Assembly (NCBI GenBank): GCA_023150295.1
Contig: JAKLLE010000013.1
Span: 1 to 64,000 of the forward strand
Source of the DNA: Giesbergeria sp.
GTDB lineage: Bacteria; Pseudomonadota; Gammaproteobacteria; Burkholderiales; Burkholderiaceae_C
Length of the DNA: 64,000 bases
Direction: 5' to 3'
Of the stretch, positions 18,131-26,091 are shown piece after piece (the stretch's first letter is position 1; each line of letters starts with the position of its first letter). The translations under genes were made by a program, and so were the position numbers. The notes under the pieces are model-generated. The model had not been told where the DNA came from and searched no databases. It saw only the letters and a list, made by a program, of their open reading frames with translations.

Positions 18131-21100
18131 CCAGCACGAAGCGGGCCTTCTGGCGCGCAGACTTGGGACCCCACAGGTTGAGCGCTGCCATGCCCACCAC
18201 CCAGCCCTTGTCGGTGGACTCCCAGAAGCCCATCAGGTCCAGGTTCCAGCCCGGTGGGCGGCGGGTGAGGTTCTCCTTGTCCTCAAACCGTTCGGAGCGG
18301 TACACCGCGCGGCCGCTGAGGTACCAGCGCGCACTGCTGGCCCAGGTGGCGCCCAGCACGGCGGTGTGGCGCGGAATGTAGGGGATCATGCGCCCGCTCA
18401 CGCGCTCGTCCCCTTCGCCAAACGCGCTCTGGCTGTGCTGGTACAGGTACTTGGCGTAGCCCGACCACTGGCGGCTGAACATGTGGTTGACGCTGCCTGC
18501 CAGCACCTTGAGGGTGCCGCCCTCGTAGCTGGGCGTGTCTTCGAGCAGGTCGGTGCTGGAGAGGTTGGTCAACTGGGCATTGCGCAGCTCCTCCAGAAAC
18601 GGCAGGCTGGGCGTGCGCAGGTCCACGCCGATGGTGCCGGGGTTGGACAGACGCAGGTGGTCGGCGCGCAGCTTGACGAAGGTGGAAGCGCCCCACTCGT
18701 GGCTCCATTGCAGCACAGCGCGCTTGTGGCGGCCACCAGCTTCAAGCAACTGGTCTTCCACGGGGATGCCTGCGGTCTCGATGCCTGCCAGGGTGGAGGT
18801 GCTCAGCGGACGCATCCAATCCTGGTAGGCCAGGCGCAGCGTGTGGCCGGGGGCGGGTTGCAGCACCAGGCCTGCGCGCGGGGTGAAGACGCGTTCGGTG
18901 TCGTGGCGCTGGGCGATGTCGCCGTCGACCTGACCCAGCAGGTCCAGCGCATAAACGTTTGCGCCCACCACGCGGTGTCGAACTTGCTGCCAGCCCATAG
19001 CCGCATCAAGGCTGAGCGTGGGGTTGTAGCGGTGGCTGCCCGCCAGGGTGAAGGCGGTGTAGCGTCTGTCGATGACATTGGCGCCGCCAAACACCAGGCG
19101 GTCGGCGTACAGCAGATCTCCGCCAGGTGTGGATGCCGAGATCAGTCCCTCGGCAAGGACCTGGTTGAACTGCTTTTCGGCCACATGCTCCAGGGTCGCG
19201 CTCCAGCGTGTGCCGGGTTGCGGGTCAAAGGTGTGGCGCACCTGCAAGTCATTGAACTGTTTGCGTGGGTTCGCACCCATCCCCAGGATGCCACTCAGAG
19301 GTTCCAGCGTGAAAAAGGCCGGAAAGTTCTTGAGCAGGCTGTCATCCAGGCTGCGCCCCAGCTTGACCCATGTCTGCGCTGTGGGATGCCATCGGTAGGA
19401 AAAGCCCAGTGCGCCCTGGGTCTGGGTTCTGTCCAGCGAGGAGCGAAAGAGGTTCTGCGCGCGCAGATCAAGGTCGAAGTGGTTGGCATAGGCGAACAGG
19501 TTCAGTCGCTCTGTGGGCTGAGCACCCAGCCCCACCGAGAGCACTTGCCCATCCACTTCTGCCGTGCCCGAGGCGTCATAAAACGCCGCCTGGTTGACCA
19601 CCCCCACATCCACCGGAAACCGCAGCGCACGGGCCGTCTGAGCCTTCACAAACCACGACAGCGGCACATGGCGGTTGTCCATGCCGTTGAGCGTGAGCGC
19701 GGGCGAGGCCAGGCGATAGAACTCGCGGTCCAGCGTCAGCCCCACGGCGCCGTGGCTGCCGGGGCGCTGCAACAGCGAGGCGTGGCGCTGGCTGGCGCCA
19801 AAGGCCATGGGGTCGGTGAGGAAGCCCTGGTACAGGGCCGAGTTCTTGTTGAACTCGCCCGCGTAGCGGTCGGCCAGGAACAGGTGGCTGCCGCCCCAGT
19901 AGGGATAGAAGCTCTGCTGCGCCAGTTCCAGCGCCCAGTCTTCCATGCCGAAGAAGGCCAGCGCCGCGCCCAGGTTGGCGCTGCCCTTCTGGTCGTTGGC
20001 CAACTGGTTGAGCGAACGCAGGTAGGGCATGCGCTGTGCGCCTGCGCGCGCGGCCGCCACGGCCTCGCCGGGCTGGAACAGGTCGGTGTGGATCTGCGCC
20101 AGCAGCATGTGGGGCACGGGGTCCTTGTCGTCCAGCACGGCGGCCTGTTGCAGCGTGGTGATGGCGTCCTGGTGGCGCCCGAGCTGGTAGTAGGCGACCG
20201 CGGTCCAGGTCTTGGCGCGGGCGTAGCGCGGCTCCAGGACGCCCGCGCGCAAAAAGGCGTCGAGCGCGGCTTCGGGCTGGCCCTGCTTGAGCCGCAGCAG
20301 GCCCAGGCCGGTGAGGGCAACGTAGTCGGCGCTCTGGTCCTGCAGCGCAGCCTGGAAGGCGCTTTCGGCGTCGGCAAAGCGGTTGGCAAAGGTCTCCAGC
20401 GTGCCGCGTTCGCCCTGGGCCTGCGCCAGGTGCGGTGCCAGTGCAAGCGCCTGCTGCAGGTGTTGGCGCGCGGGGCCGGTGTCCTCGCGCTCGGTGTGCG
20501 CGCTGCCCAGGCCCAGCCAGCCGCGTGCGTCCTGCGGGGCCAGTTGGGTGGCTTCGGTGTAGGCGGCCAGTGTGCTCGGCGCATCGCCCTGGCGGCGGGC
20601 CAGGGCGCCACGGGCGAGCGCCAGTTCGGGGTGGGGTGCCTGGCCCTGGGCGAGCGTGGCAGCGGCGTCGCCCGCGCGGTCCTGCAGCAACTGCGCGCGG
20701 GCCAGTTGGGCCAGCAGTGCGGGGTGGGCGGGCCACTGTTGCAGCGCGTCCTGCAGGGTGGCCACTGCGGCCTGGCCTTCGCCACCCATCAGCAGCAGGT
20801 CGGACTGCATGAGCCACACCGGCAAGGGGGGGCGCTGGGGCATTTGCTGCTGCGCCAGTGCGCGTGCTTCCGGCCATTGGCCGGCCTGCAGTGCAATGGC
20901 CAATTCCAGGGCGGCGCCCCAGGATGCAGGCGCCTGGGCGCGCGTCTGGGCCAGGGCGCTGCGCGCGCGGTCGATCTGGCCTGCCGCCAGCGCGGCGCGC
21001 ACCGGCTCCAGAGCCGCAGGCAGGGGCTCGGCGGCCAGGTGGGGCAGTGGGTCGGGCTGCAGGGCGTTGACCCACTGCACGCTCTCGCGCGGCTGCACCA

Positions 21101-21674
21101 GCATGAGCTTGACCGGGGCCTTGCCCACTTCGGCATAGGCGGCTTCGTTGGCGCTCAGTGTCAGCGTGCCCTGGGGGTTGCCAAACTCCACCGTGCCCGA
21201 CAGCACCGTGAGCAGCGTGCGCCCGTCGGGTTCCACGCTGATGTGCCAGTCGGTGCCGCGGATGGCGGCGGTGGCTGCGGGGGTTTGCAGCTCCAGCGGG
21301 CTGCCGGGCGGGCGGCGGGTCTGTGTCCAGGCGCGCCCGGCCTCTAGGCGCAGCGTGGTGGTGCCCTGCCCGGCGGCGGCCAGCGCCTTGACCTGCAGCA
21401 CCGTGTTCTGGTGCAGGCGCACCTGGGTCTGGTCGGCAAACAGCAGGGCCATGCGCGCGGCCTCGCGCGTGCGCACAGAGTCGCCAGCGGCCAGGGCCTG
21501 GGCGGTGCGGGCGGGGCTCCAGGCCGTGGCGCTGGCCGGGCGCTGGTCGCCTGCGCCTTGCAGGTCCACGATTTCGGCGGCAGCGCCGGCAGGCACTGCG
21601 GCCAGGCTTTGCAGGGGCCACGCCAGGGCCAGGGCGCAGAGCAAGGGGTGGGCGCGAAGGGGCGGCAAGGGCAT
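18111..21674 (-). CDS. FecR-TPR-outer membrane beta-barrel fusion protein
   Basis: This 1187-residue exported protein has a signal peptide (LLCALALAWPLQSLAA). A FecR domain follows (about residues 35-170), with VRTREAARMALLFADQTQVR and AAIRGTDWHISVEPDGRT. Next come about 350 residues of TPR-like helical repeats (about 210-590), including LTGLGLLRLKQGQPEAALDA and KTWTAVAYYQLGRHQDAIT. The remaining roughly 550 residues are beta-strand rich with alternating aromatics and end in FVLDARYRF, a typical outer-membrane beta-signal with terminal Phe. The start has AAGGAAGC upstream. FecR domains usually sense from the periplasm; here one is joined to a barrel. It overlaps the cyclase gene by 20 bp, implying a shared pathway. 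The ligand is unknown. Confidence 0.85.
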   Translation of the reverse strand: MPLPPLRAHPLLCALALAWPLQSLAAVPAGAAAEIVDLQGAGDQRPASATAWSPARTAQALAAGDSVRTREAARMALLFADQTQVRLHQNTVLQVKALAAAGQGTTTLRLEAGRAWTQTRRPPGSPLELQTPAATAAIRGTDWHISVEPDGRTLLTVLSGTVEFGNPQGTLTLSANEAAYAEVGKAPVKLMLVQPRESVQWVNALQPDPLPHLAAEPLPAALEPVRAALAAGQIDRARSALAQTRAQAPASWGAALELAIALQAGQWPEARALAQQQMPQRPPLPVWLMQSDLLLMGGEGQAAVATLQDALQQWPAHPALLAQLARAQLLQDRAGDAAATLAQGQAPHPELALARGALARRQGDAPSTLAAYTEATQLAPQDARGWLGLGSAHTEREDTGPARQHLQQALALAPHLAQAQGERGTLETFANRFADAESAFQAALQDQSADYVALTGLGLLRLKQGQPEAALDAFLRAGVLEPRYARAKTWTAVAYYQLGRHQDAITTLQQAAVLDDKDPVPHMLLAQIHTDLFQPGEAVAAARAGAQRMPYLRSLNQLANDQKGSANLGAALAFFGMEDWALELAQQSFYPYWGGSHLFLADRYAGEFNKNSALYQGFLTDPMAFGASQRHASLLQRPGSHGAVGLTLDREFYRLASPALTLNGMDNRHVPLSWFVKAQTARALRFPVDVGVVNQAAFYDASGTAEVDGQVLSVGLGAQPTERLNLFAYANHFDLDLRAQNLFRSSLDRTQTQGALGFSYRWHPTAQTWVKLGRSLDDSLLKNFPAFFTLEPLSGILGMGANPRKQFNDLQVRHTFDPQPGTRWSATLEHVAEKQFNQVLAEGLISASTPGGDLLYADRLVFGGANVIDRRYTAFTLAGSHRYNPTLSLDAAMGWQQVRHRVVGANVYALDLLGQVDGDIAQRHDTERVFTPRAGLVLQPAPGHTLRLAYQDWMRPLSTSTLAGIETAGIPVEDQLLEAGGRHKRAVLQWSHEWGASTFVKLRADHLRLSNPGTIGVDLRTPSLPFLEELRNAQLTNLSSTDLLEDTPSYEGGTLKVLAGSVNHMFSRQWSGYAKYLYQHSQSAFGEGDERVSGRMIPYIPRHTAVLGATWASSARWYLSGRAVYRSERFEDKENLTRRPPGWNLDLMGFWESTDKGWVVGMAALNLWGPKSARQKARFVLDARYRF

Positions 21675-21860
21675 GGAGCTTCCTTGGGATGGGCAAGGCC
21701 GCAGGGCCAGGTGGGATGGCGGAAATTATGCGACCGGTGGGTGACACACGGATACAGGGTTGGCACGTAAAAGCAACAGCGCAGCACCATCTGCCCTGCC
21801 CGCACGGCCCGACGGATTGCGCCTACAGACGCAGAGCCCGCGCAGTGCTACAAAAGCAGC

Positions 21861-22775
21861 ATGTTTGCACCGCGCCGCCTCAAGATCGGGCTGTCGGCCT
21901 GTTTTCAGCATGCCGACCCTTCGCGTTCGCTGTTCACCGGCAAGACGCTGCAGTACGTCGAACAGTCGATCGCGCACTGGATCATGTCGGCCGGCGCCAT
22001 GGTGGTGATGGTGCCCTGCCCCACGGGGGAGACGGCGCGTGGCGACGTGACCCTGGCGCACTATGCCGAGTGGCTCGATGGCGTGGTGATGCACGGCGGC
22101 GCCGACGTGTGGCCGGGCAGCTATGGTGAGGAGCCGCTGCGCGAGGAATGGCTGGGTGACCGCGTGCGCGACCTGTACGACCTGGCCGTGGTCGAGGCCT
22201 TTGCACAGGCGGGCAAGCCCATTTTTGGTGTGTGCCGGGGGCTGCAACTCATCAACGTGGCGTTTGGCGGCGCGCTGTACCAGGACATTGAGACCCAGCA
22301 CCCCGGCGCGCAGCAGCACCGCAACGCGCGCACCTACGACCAGCATTTCCATGAGATCGACCTGGTGCCCGGCTCGCGTCTGGCGCACCTGTACCCCGGC
22401 CAGCGGCGGGTGACGGTCAACAGCATCCATCACCAGGGCATCAAGAAGCTGGCGCCCGGTTTTGTGGTCGAGGCCGTCAGCCACCCCGACGGCATCCCCG
22501 AGGCCATCCGCCGCAGCCCCTTGCGCGGGCAGGGCTACATTGCGGCCACGCAGTGGCACCCCGAGTTCCATGTGCAGGGCTCGCACACGCTGGACGACAC
22601 GGCCATCCTCCAGGACTTTCTGGGGGCCTGCAGTGCGGCGCGCTTCCGGCCTTTCCCGGCCGTGAGCCCGCTGCACATCCGCGACCGGGCCGCGCGCCTG
22701 CTGCGCCAGGCCTTGCTGCGCGATGTTTTCACGACAGAAAACACCATTGGGCGCTTGATGGGTAAGCGCAAGTAG
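21861..22775 (+). CDS. Class I glutamine amidotransferase-like hydrolase (peptidase C26, PuuD-like)
   Basis: This 304-residue cytoplasmic enzyme belongs to the gamma-glutamyl-gamma-aminobutyrate hydrolase family. The nucleophile elbow FGVCRGLQLINV (Cys near residue 125) and the His/Glu pair in TQWHPEF (near 233) give a complete triad, and GGADVWPGSYGEEPL is typical of PuuD. The substrate is not certain since no putrescine pathway genes are adjacent. The C-terminal residues RLMGKRK and the stop codon lie within a copy of the dispersed repeat (22751-22791), so the end of the protein appears to have been replaced or extended by repeat sequence. Confidence 0.9.
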   Translation: MFAPRRLKIGLSACFQHADPSRSLFTGKTLQYVEQSIAHWIMSAGAMVVMVPCPTGETARGDVTLAHYAEWLDGVVMHGGADVWPGSYGEEPLREEWLGDRVRDLYDLAVVEAFAQAGKPIFGVCRGLQLINVAFGGALYQDIETQHPGAQQHRNARTYDQHFHEIDLVPGSRLAHLYPGQRRVTVNSIHHQGIKKLAPGFVVEAVSHPDGIPEAIRRSPLRGQGYIAATQWHPEFHVQGSHTLDDTAILQDFLGACSAARFRPFPAVSPLHIRDRAARLLRQALLRDVFTTENTIGRLMGKRK

Positions 22776-22791
22776 CTATTGTTTTAATAGC
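22751..22791. repeat. Dispersed AT-rich repeat, copy c, overlapping a gene end
   Basis: GCGCTTGATGGGTAAGCGC is followed by AAGTAGCTATTGTTTTAATAGC, the same layout as copy j at 52535-52587. The first half encodes the last residues and stop of the amidotransferase-like gene. Confidence 0.8.
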
Positions 22792-22922
22792 GATTTTGGG
22801 CTGCGGTTCTGGCTTTCTCTGCGCTGGGTAAATCCCTGGCAAGTCACCAGGGCTGTCCGCCCAGCGACTGCCATCACACCCGCTCCCGCGCTAGCATGGT
22901 TGCCCCACAAGGAGCCTCACCC

Positions 22923-24080
22923 ATGCTGAACTTTGAATTCCACAACCCCACCCGCATCGTCTTTGGCCAAGGCAAGGTGGCCGACCTGGCGCGCCTGGTG
23001 CCGCCGCAGGCACGGGTGCTGGTGCTGTACGGTGGCGAGAGCGCACGGCGCACCGGCACGCTGGGCGAAGTGCGCGCCGCACTGGGCGAGCGCAGCGTGA
23101 GCGAGTTTGGCGGCATCGAACCCAACCCCAGCTACGAAACGCTGATGCGCGCCGTGGAGCAGGTGCGCGCCGAGAACATCGACTACCTGCTTGCTGTGGG
23201 TGGCGGCTCGGTGATCGACGGCACCAAGTTCGTGGCGGCCGCCGCCTGTTTTGACGGCGAACCCTGGGACATCCTGCTGCAACGCGGGCGCAATGTGCAG
23301 CGCGCGCTGCCGCTGGCCAGCGTGCTCACGCTGCCCGCCACGGGCTCGGAGATGAACAACGGCGGCGTGGTCACACGCAAGGCCACGCAGGCCAAGCTGT
23401 CGTTCTCCAGCGTGCACTGCTTTCCGCAGTTCTCGGTGCTCGACCCGACCAAGACCTACACCCTGCCTCCCGCGCAAATTGCCAACGGCCTGGTGGACGC
23501 CTACGTGCACGTCATGGAGCAGTACCTGACCTACCCCGTGCAGGCACGCCCGCAGGACCGCTTTGCCGAAGGCCTGCTGCAGACGCTGGTGGAAATCGCC
23601 CCCGGCGCGCTGGCCGAGCCGCCCGACTACCACCACCGCGCCAACCTGATGTGGACGGCCACGCTGGCGCTCAACGGCCTGATCGGTGCGGGCGTGCCGC
23701 AGGACTGGGCCACGCACATGATCGGCCACGAACTCACCGCCCTGTACGGCATCGACCACGCGCGCACACTGGCCATCGTGCTGCCTTCGCTCCTGCAGTC
23801 GCAGCGCGCGGCCAAGCGCGAGAAGCTCCTGCAGTACGCCGAGCGCGTCTGGCATGTCAGCGGCGGCACCGAGGAGGAGCGCATCGACGCTGCCATCACG
23901 CACACCCGCGCATTTTTCGAGAGCGTGGGCATCCCCACGCGCCTGTCCGCCTACGGCCTGGGGCGCGAGGCGGTGGACGCCGTGGTGGCGCAGCTCACGG
24001 CGCACGGCATGCTCAAGCTGGGCGAGCACCGCAGCATCACGCCCGAAGTCAGCCGCGCCATCCTGGAAGCGGCGCTTTAA
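22923..24080 (+). CDS. yqhD: Iron-containing alcohol dehydrogenase YqhD
   Basis: This 385-residue NADPH-dependent aldehyde reductase is close to E. coli YqhD along its full length. It shares FGGIEPNPSYETLMRAV, LLAVGGGSVIDGTKF, LTLPATGSEMNNG, NGLIGAGVPQDWATHMIGHE and LLQYAERVW. Metal ligands of the group are present in VDAYVHVMEQ (Asp, His) and the IGHELTALYGIDHA region (two His). YqhD reduces short and peroxidation-derived aldehydes. The start has AAGGAGCC upstream (about 22909-22916), and the upstream in-frame ATG was not chosen. No YqhC-type regulator gene is adjacent. A MITE-like element begins directly after the stop codon. Confidence 0.95.
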   Translation: MLNFEFHNPTRIVFGQGKVADLARLVPPQARVLVLYGGESARRTGTLGEVRAALGERSVSEFGGIEPNPSYETLMRAVEQVRAENIDYLLAVGGGSVIDGTKFVAAAACFDGEPWDILLQRGRNVQRALPLASVLTLPATGSEMNNGGVVTRKATQAKLSFSSVHCFPQFSVLDPTKTYTLPPAQIANGLVDAYVHVMEQYLTYPVQARPQDRFAEGLLQTLVEIAPGALAEPPDYHHRANLMWTATLALNGLIGAGVPQDWATHMIGHELTALYGIDHARTLAIVLPSLLQSQRAAKREKLLQYAERVWHVSGGTEEERIDAAITHTRAFFESVGIPTRLSAYGLGREAVDAVVAQLTAHGMLKLGEHRSITPEVSRAILEAAL

Positions 24081-24346
24081 GAGCCTGTTTGCGCTCTTTT
24101 CATGGGGTACGTTGCCCCGCAAAAGCAGTGGATGCAAGGCGCAAATCGCAGCCGGGCTGGTGGCCCGGCGAGGATTTGCAACGCCGCAGACGCTGCTTTT
24201 GCGGGGCAACCCTTCGGGCAAGGCAGCAAGCCGCCACGCTCGTTGTTGCCCGCCTTGCCCAGGCCACCAGCATGGGCTGCGGCAGGCGCCTAGATCGTGG
24301 CGGCTTGTTGCCTTGCGTACCCCATGAAAAGAGCGCAAACAGGCTC
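24081..24346. mobile_element. Complete 266-bp MITE-like element with 31-bp terminal inverted repeats
   Basis: The ends are perfect 31-bp inverted repeats (24081-24111 starting GAGCCTGTTTGCGC, and 24316-24346). Nested inside are 18-bp perfect arms (GTTGCCCCGCAAAAGCAG at 24111-24128 and its complement at 24193-24210) and a central GC-rich hairpin (about 24141-24180). TAA borders both ends, which could be a target duplication. No transposase frame exists. It starts immediately after the yqhD stop, and a second inverted copy occupies 1-212. It is best described as a non-autonomous element or large nested palindromic repeat. It fills most of the space between yqhD and slyD. Confidence 0.8.
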
Positions 24347-24364
24347 TAAGGATTTTGTGGCTCT

Positions 24365-24406
24365 GGCGCCCGAATATCAAGCGCCAGTAGCTATCAAAAA
24401 AATAGC
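24365..24406. repeat. Dispersed AT-rich repeat, copy d
   Basis: GGCGCCCGAATATCAAGCGCC is followed by AGTAGCTATCAAAAAAATAGC. It lies between the MITE-like element and the slyD stop codon, which begins 2 bp later on the minus strand. Confidence 0.8.
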
Positions 24407-24408
24407 AA

Positions 24409-24879
24409 TCAGTGGTGGTGCCCGTGGGCACCATGCACATGGCGGTGCGCGATTTCCTCGGTCGAGGCGGCACGCACGTCCGTCACCTTGCACGAAAAGC
24501 GCAGCGCCTGGCCGGCCAGCGGGTGGTTGCCGTCGAGGTGCACCTCGGGGCCCTTGATCTTCACCACGTTGAACACCTGGGGCTGGCCGTCGGCACCTGC
24601 GCCCTGCAGTTGGCCGCCCACCTTCACGCCGGGCGGGAATTCGCTCTTGGGGATGGTGCGCACCAGCGATTCGTCGCGCGCGCCAAAGGCATCTTCCACG
24701 GCCAGGTCGATGGTGGTGGCAAAGCCCGTGGCCTGGCCTTCCAGCGCGGCCTCCACCTTGGGGAAGATGTTCTCGTAGCCGCCGTGCAGGTAGGCCAGGT
24801 TGCCCGCGTCCAGCGGCTTGCCCTGGGGCGTGGTCACCTTGTAGCTGATGGTGACGGCGGTGTCTTTGCTGATGTTCAT
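24409..24879 (-). CDS. slyD: FKBP-type peptidyl-prolyl isomerase SlyD
   Basis: This 156-residue prolyl isomerase and chaperone has an FKBP core (ISYKVTTPQGKPLDAG) interrupted by the SlyD insert-in-flap domain (AFGARDESLVRTIPKSEFP). The core resumes with DGNHPLAGQALRF. The C-terminal tail HRHVHGAHGHHH is His-rich, as in SlyD proteins that bind nickel for hydrogenase maturation, though it is short. It is a stand-alone gene. Confidence 0.94.
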   Translation of the reverse strand: MNISKDTAVTISYKVTTPQGKPLDAGNLAYLHGGYENIFPKVEAALEGQATGFATTIDLAVEDAFGARDESLVRTIPKSEFPPGVKVGGQLQGAGADGQPQVFNVVKIKGPEVHLDGNHPLAGQALRFSCKVTDVRAASTEEIAHRHVHGAHGHHH

Positions 24880-24928
24880 GCGGCGCTTTCTCTAGAAACC
24901 GGTTCGGGGGCAAAGACGGGATTGTCCC

Positions 24929-25963
24929 TCACGGCAGGCTCTCGGTCGCCTCGCCGGGGTAGCGCGCGAAGCGCCGTGCCGTGCCGCCATGCACCGGGTC
25001 GCCCTCGGGCCAGGGCCAGCCGCCGAACTGCGTGCGCCGGTAGTCGGCCATGGCCTGCATGATCTCCTCGCGCGTGTTCATCACGAACGGGCCGTACTGC
25101 GCCACCGGCTCGCCCAGGGGCTGGCCCTGCAGCAGCAGGCATTCCACGGCCTGGGTGCCGGTGTTTTCCAGCGCCCAGTCCTGGCCTGCCACCAGCTCCA
25201 GCGCGGTGTGCTCCGCCACATTCTGCGGCCCCACGCGCAAGCCCTGGCCCGCAAAAAAGTACAGCATGCGCCGCGTGCCCACGCCGCGCGCAGCGGGCAG
25301 TACCCAGCGCGCGCCGGGCTCCAGGTGCAGCGTCCAGATGGCCACGTCGGCGTCCGGCTGCGCGGCCCAGGATTCGGGCGGCGGTGCCAGCGGCTCGGCG
25401 GCCCCGGGTAGCCCACCGGCCACCACGGTGACGGTGGTCAGGCGCCCGGCATCGTCGCGGTGCGCCAGGCGCGGAATGCGCTCGTTCCACAGCATGGTGA
25501 AGTGCGGCGCCGCCATCTTCTGGCGCGCGGGCAGGTTCAGCCAGATCTGGAACAGCTCCAGCGGGTTCGGCCCGTCGGTGCGCAGCAAGGGGAACATCTC
25601 GGAATGCTGAATGCCCCGCCCTGCCGTCACCCACTGCACATCACCACCGCCAAAGCGCGCGGCCGCGCCCAGCGAGTCGGCGTGGTCGATCAGGCCCTTG
25701 CGCACCAGCGTCACGGTCTCGAAGCCCCGGTGCGGGTGCACCGGAAAGCCCGGCACCGCGTCGCCGTGGTACATGCTCCAGCCGTCCTGGCGGCTGAAGT
25801 CACTGCCGATCTGGCGGCCGCCCAGCAGGTGGGACGCCGGGCCGAATGCGCCGTTGCCCGCCGGGTAGGCGTCGTCGTGGTGGGCGCAGAACAGGAAAGG
25901 GTCCAGCGTGGGCCACAGCGGGCCAAGGGGCTGGGTGGACAGGGTGGGCGAGGAAGTGGTCAT
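24929..25963 (-). CDS. Pirin family protein
   Basis: This 344-residue bicupin has the pirin N-terminal signature PGFPVHPHRGFETVTLVRKG (residues about 68-87), where the His residues bind the metal, and VQWVTAGRGIQHSEM. The C-terminal cupin contains QGLRVGPQNVAEH. Bacterial pirins have been linked to quercetinase activity and metabolic regulation; the role here is unknown. Start 25963 (MTTSSP) is preferred to the longer reading, whose upstream residues are basic and unlike the family. Confidence 0.9.
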   Translation of the reverse strand: MTTSSPTLSTQPLGPLWPTLDPFLFCAHHDDAYPAGNGAFGPASHLLGGRQIGSDFSRQDGWSMYHGDAVPGFPVHPHRGFETVTLVRKGLIDHADSLGAAARFGGGDVQWVTAGRGIQHSEMFPLLRTDGPNPLELFQIWLNLPARQKMAAPHFTMLWNERIPRLAHRDDAGRLTTVTVVAGGLPGAAEPLAPPPESWAAQPDADVAIWTLHLEPGARWVLPAARGVGTRRMLYFFAGQGLRVGPQNVAEHTALELVAGQDWALENTGTQAVECLLLQGQPLGEPVAQYGPFVMNTREEIMQAMADYRRTQFGGWPWPEGDPVHGGTARRFARYPGEATESLP

Positions 25964-26091
25964 GGCAATGCTCCTGCGTGTATTGGAGCGGCATAGCGCG
26001 CGCAGGAAAAGCCCCCGGCGCTGCAACACTGCGTTCCAGCGGTGCACTTGAACCCGAAACTCTCCCGCATCCAGCGAGTGCGAGTGCGCAC

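Noticed and set aside
17532-21347. A 1271-codon open frame on the plus strand opposite the FecR-TPR-barrel gene
   Set aside because: High-GC shadow frame with Gly/Ala/Arg/His-rich composition and no recognisable domain. The minus-strand protein has a signal peptide, conserved domains and a beta-signal.
24102-24349. Small open frames within the MITE-like element
   Set aside because: They arise from the nested palindromes, appear in both orientations and have no ribosome sites or domain similarity.
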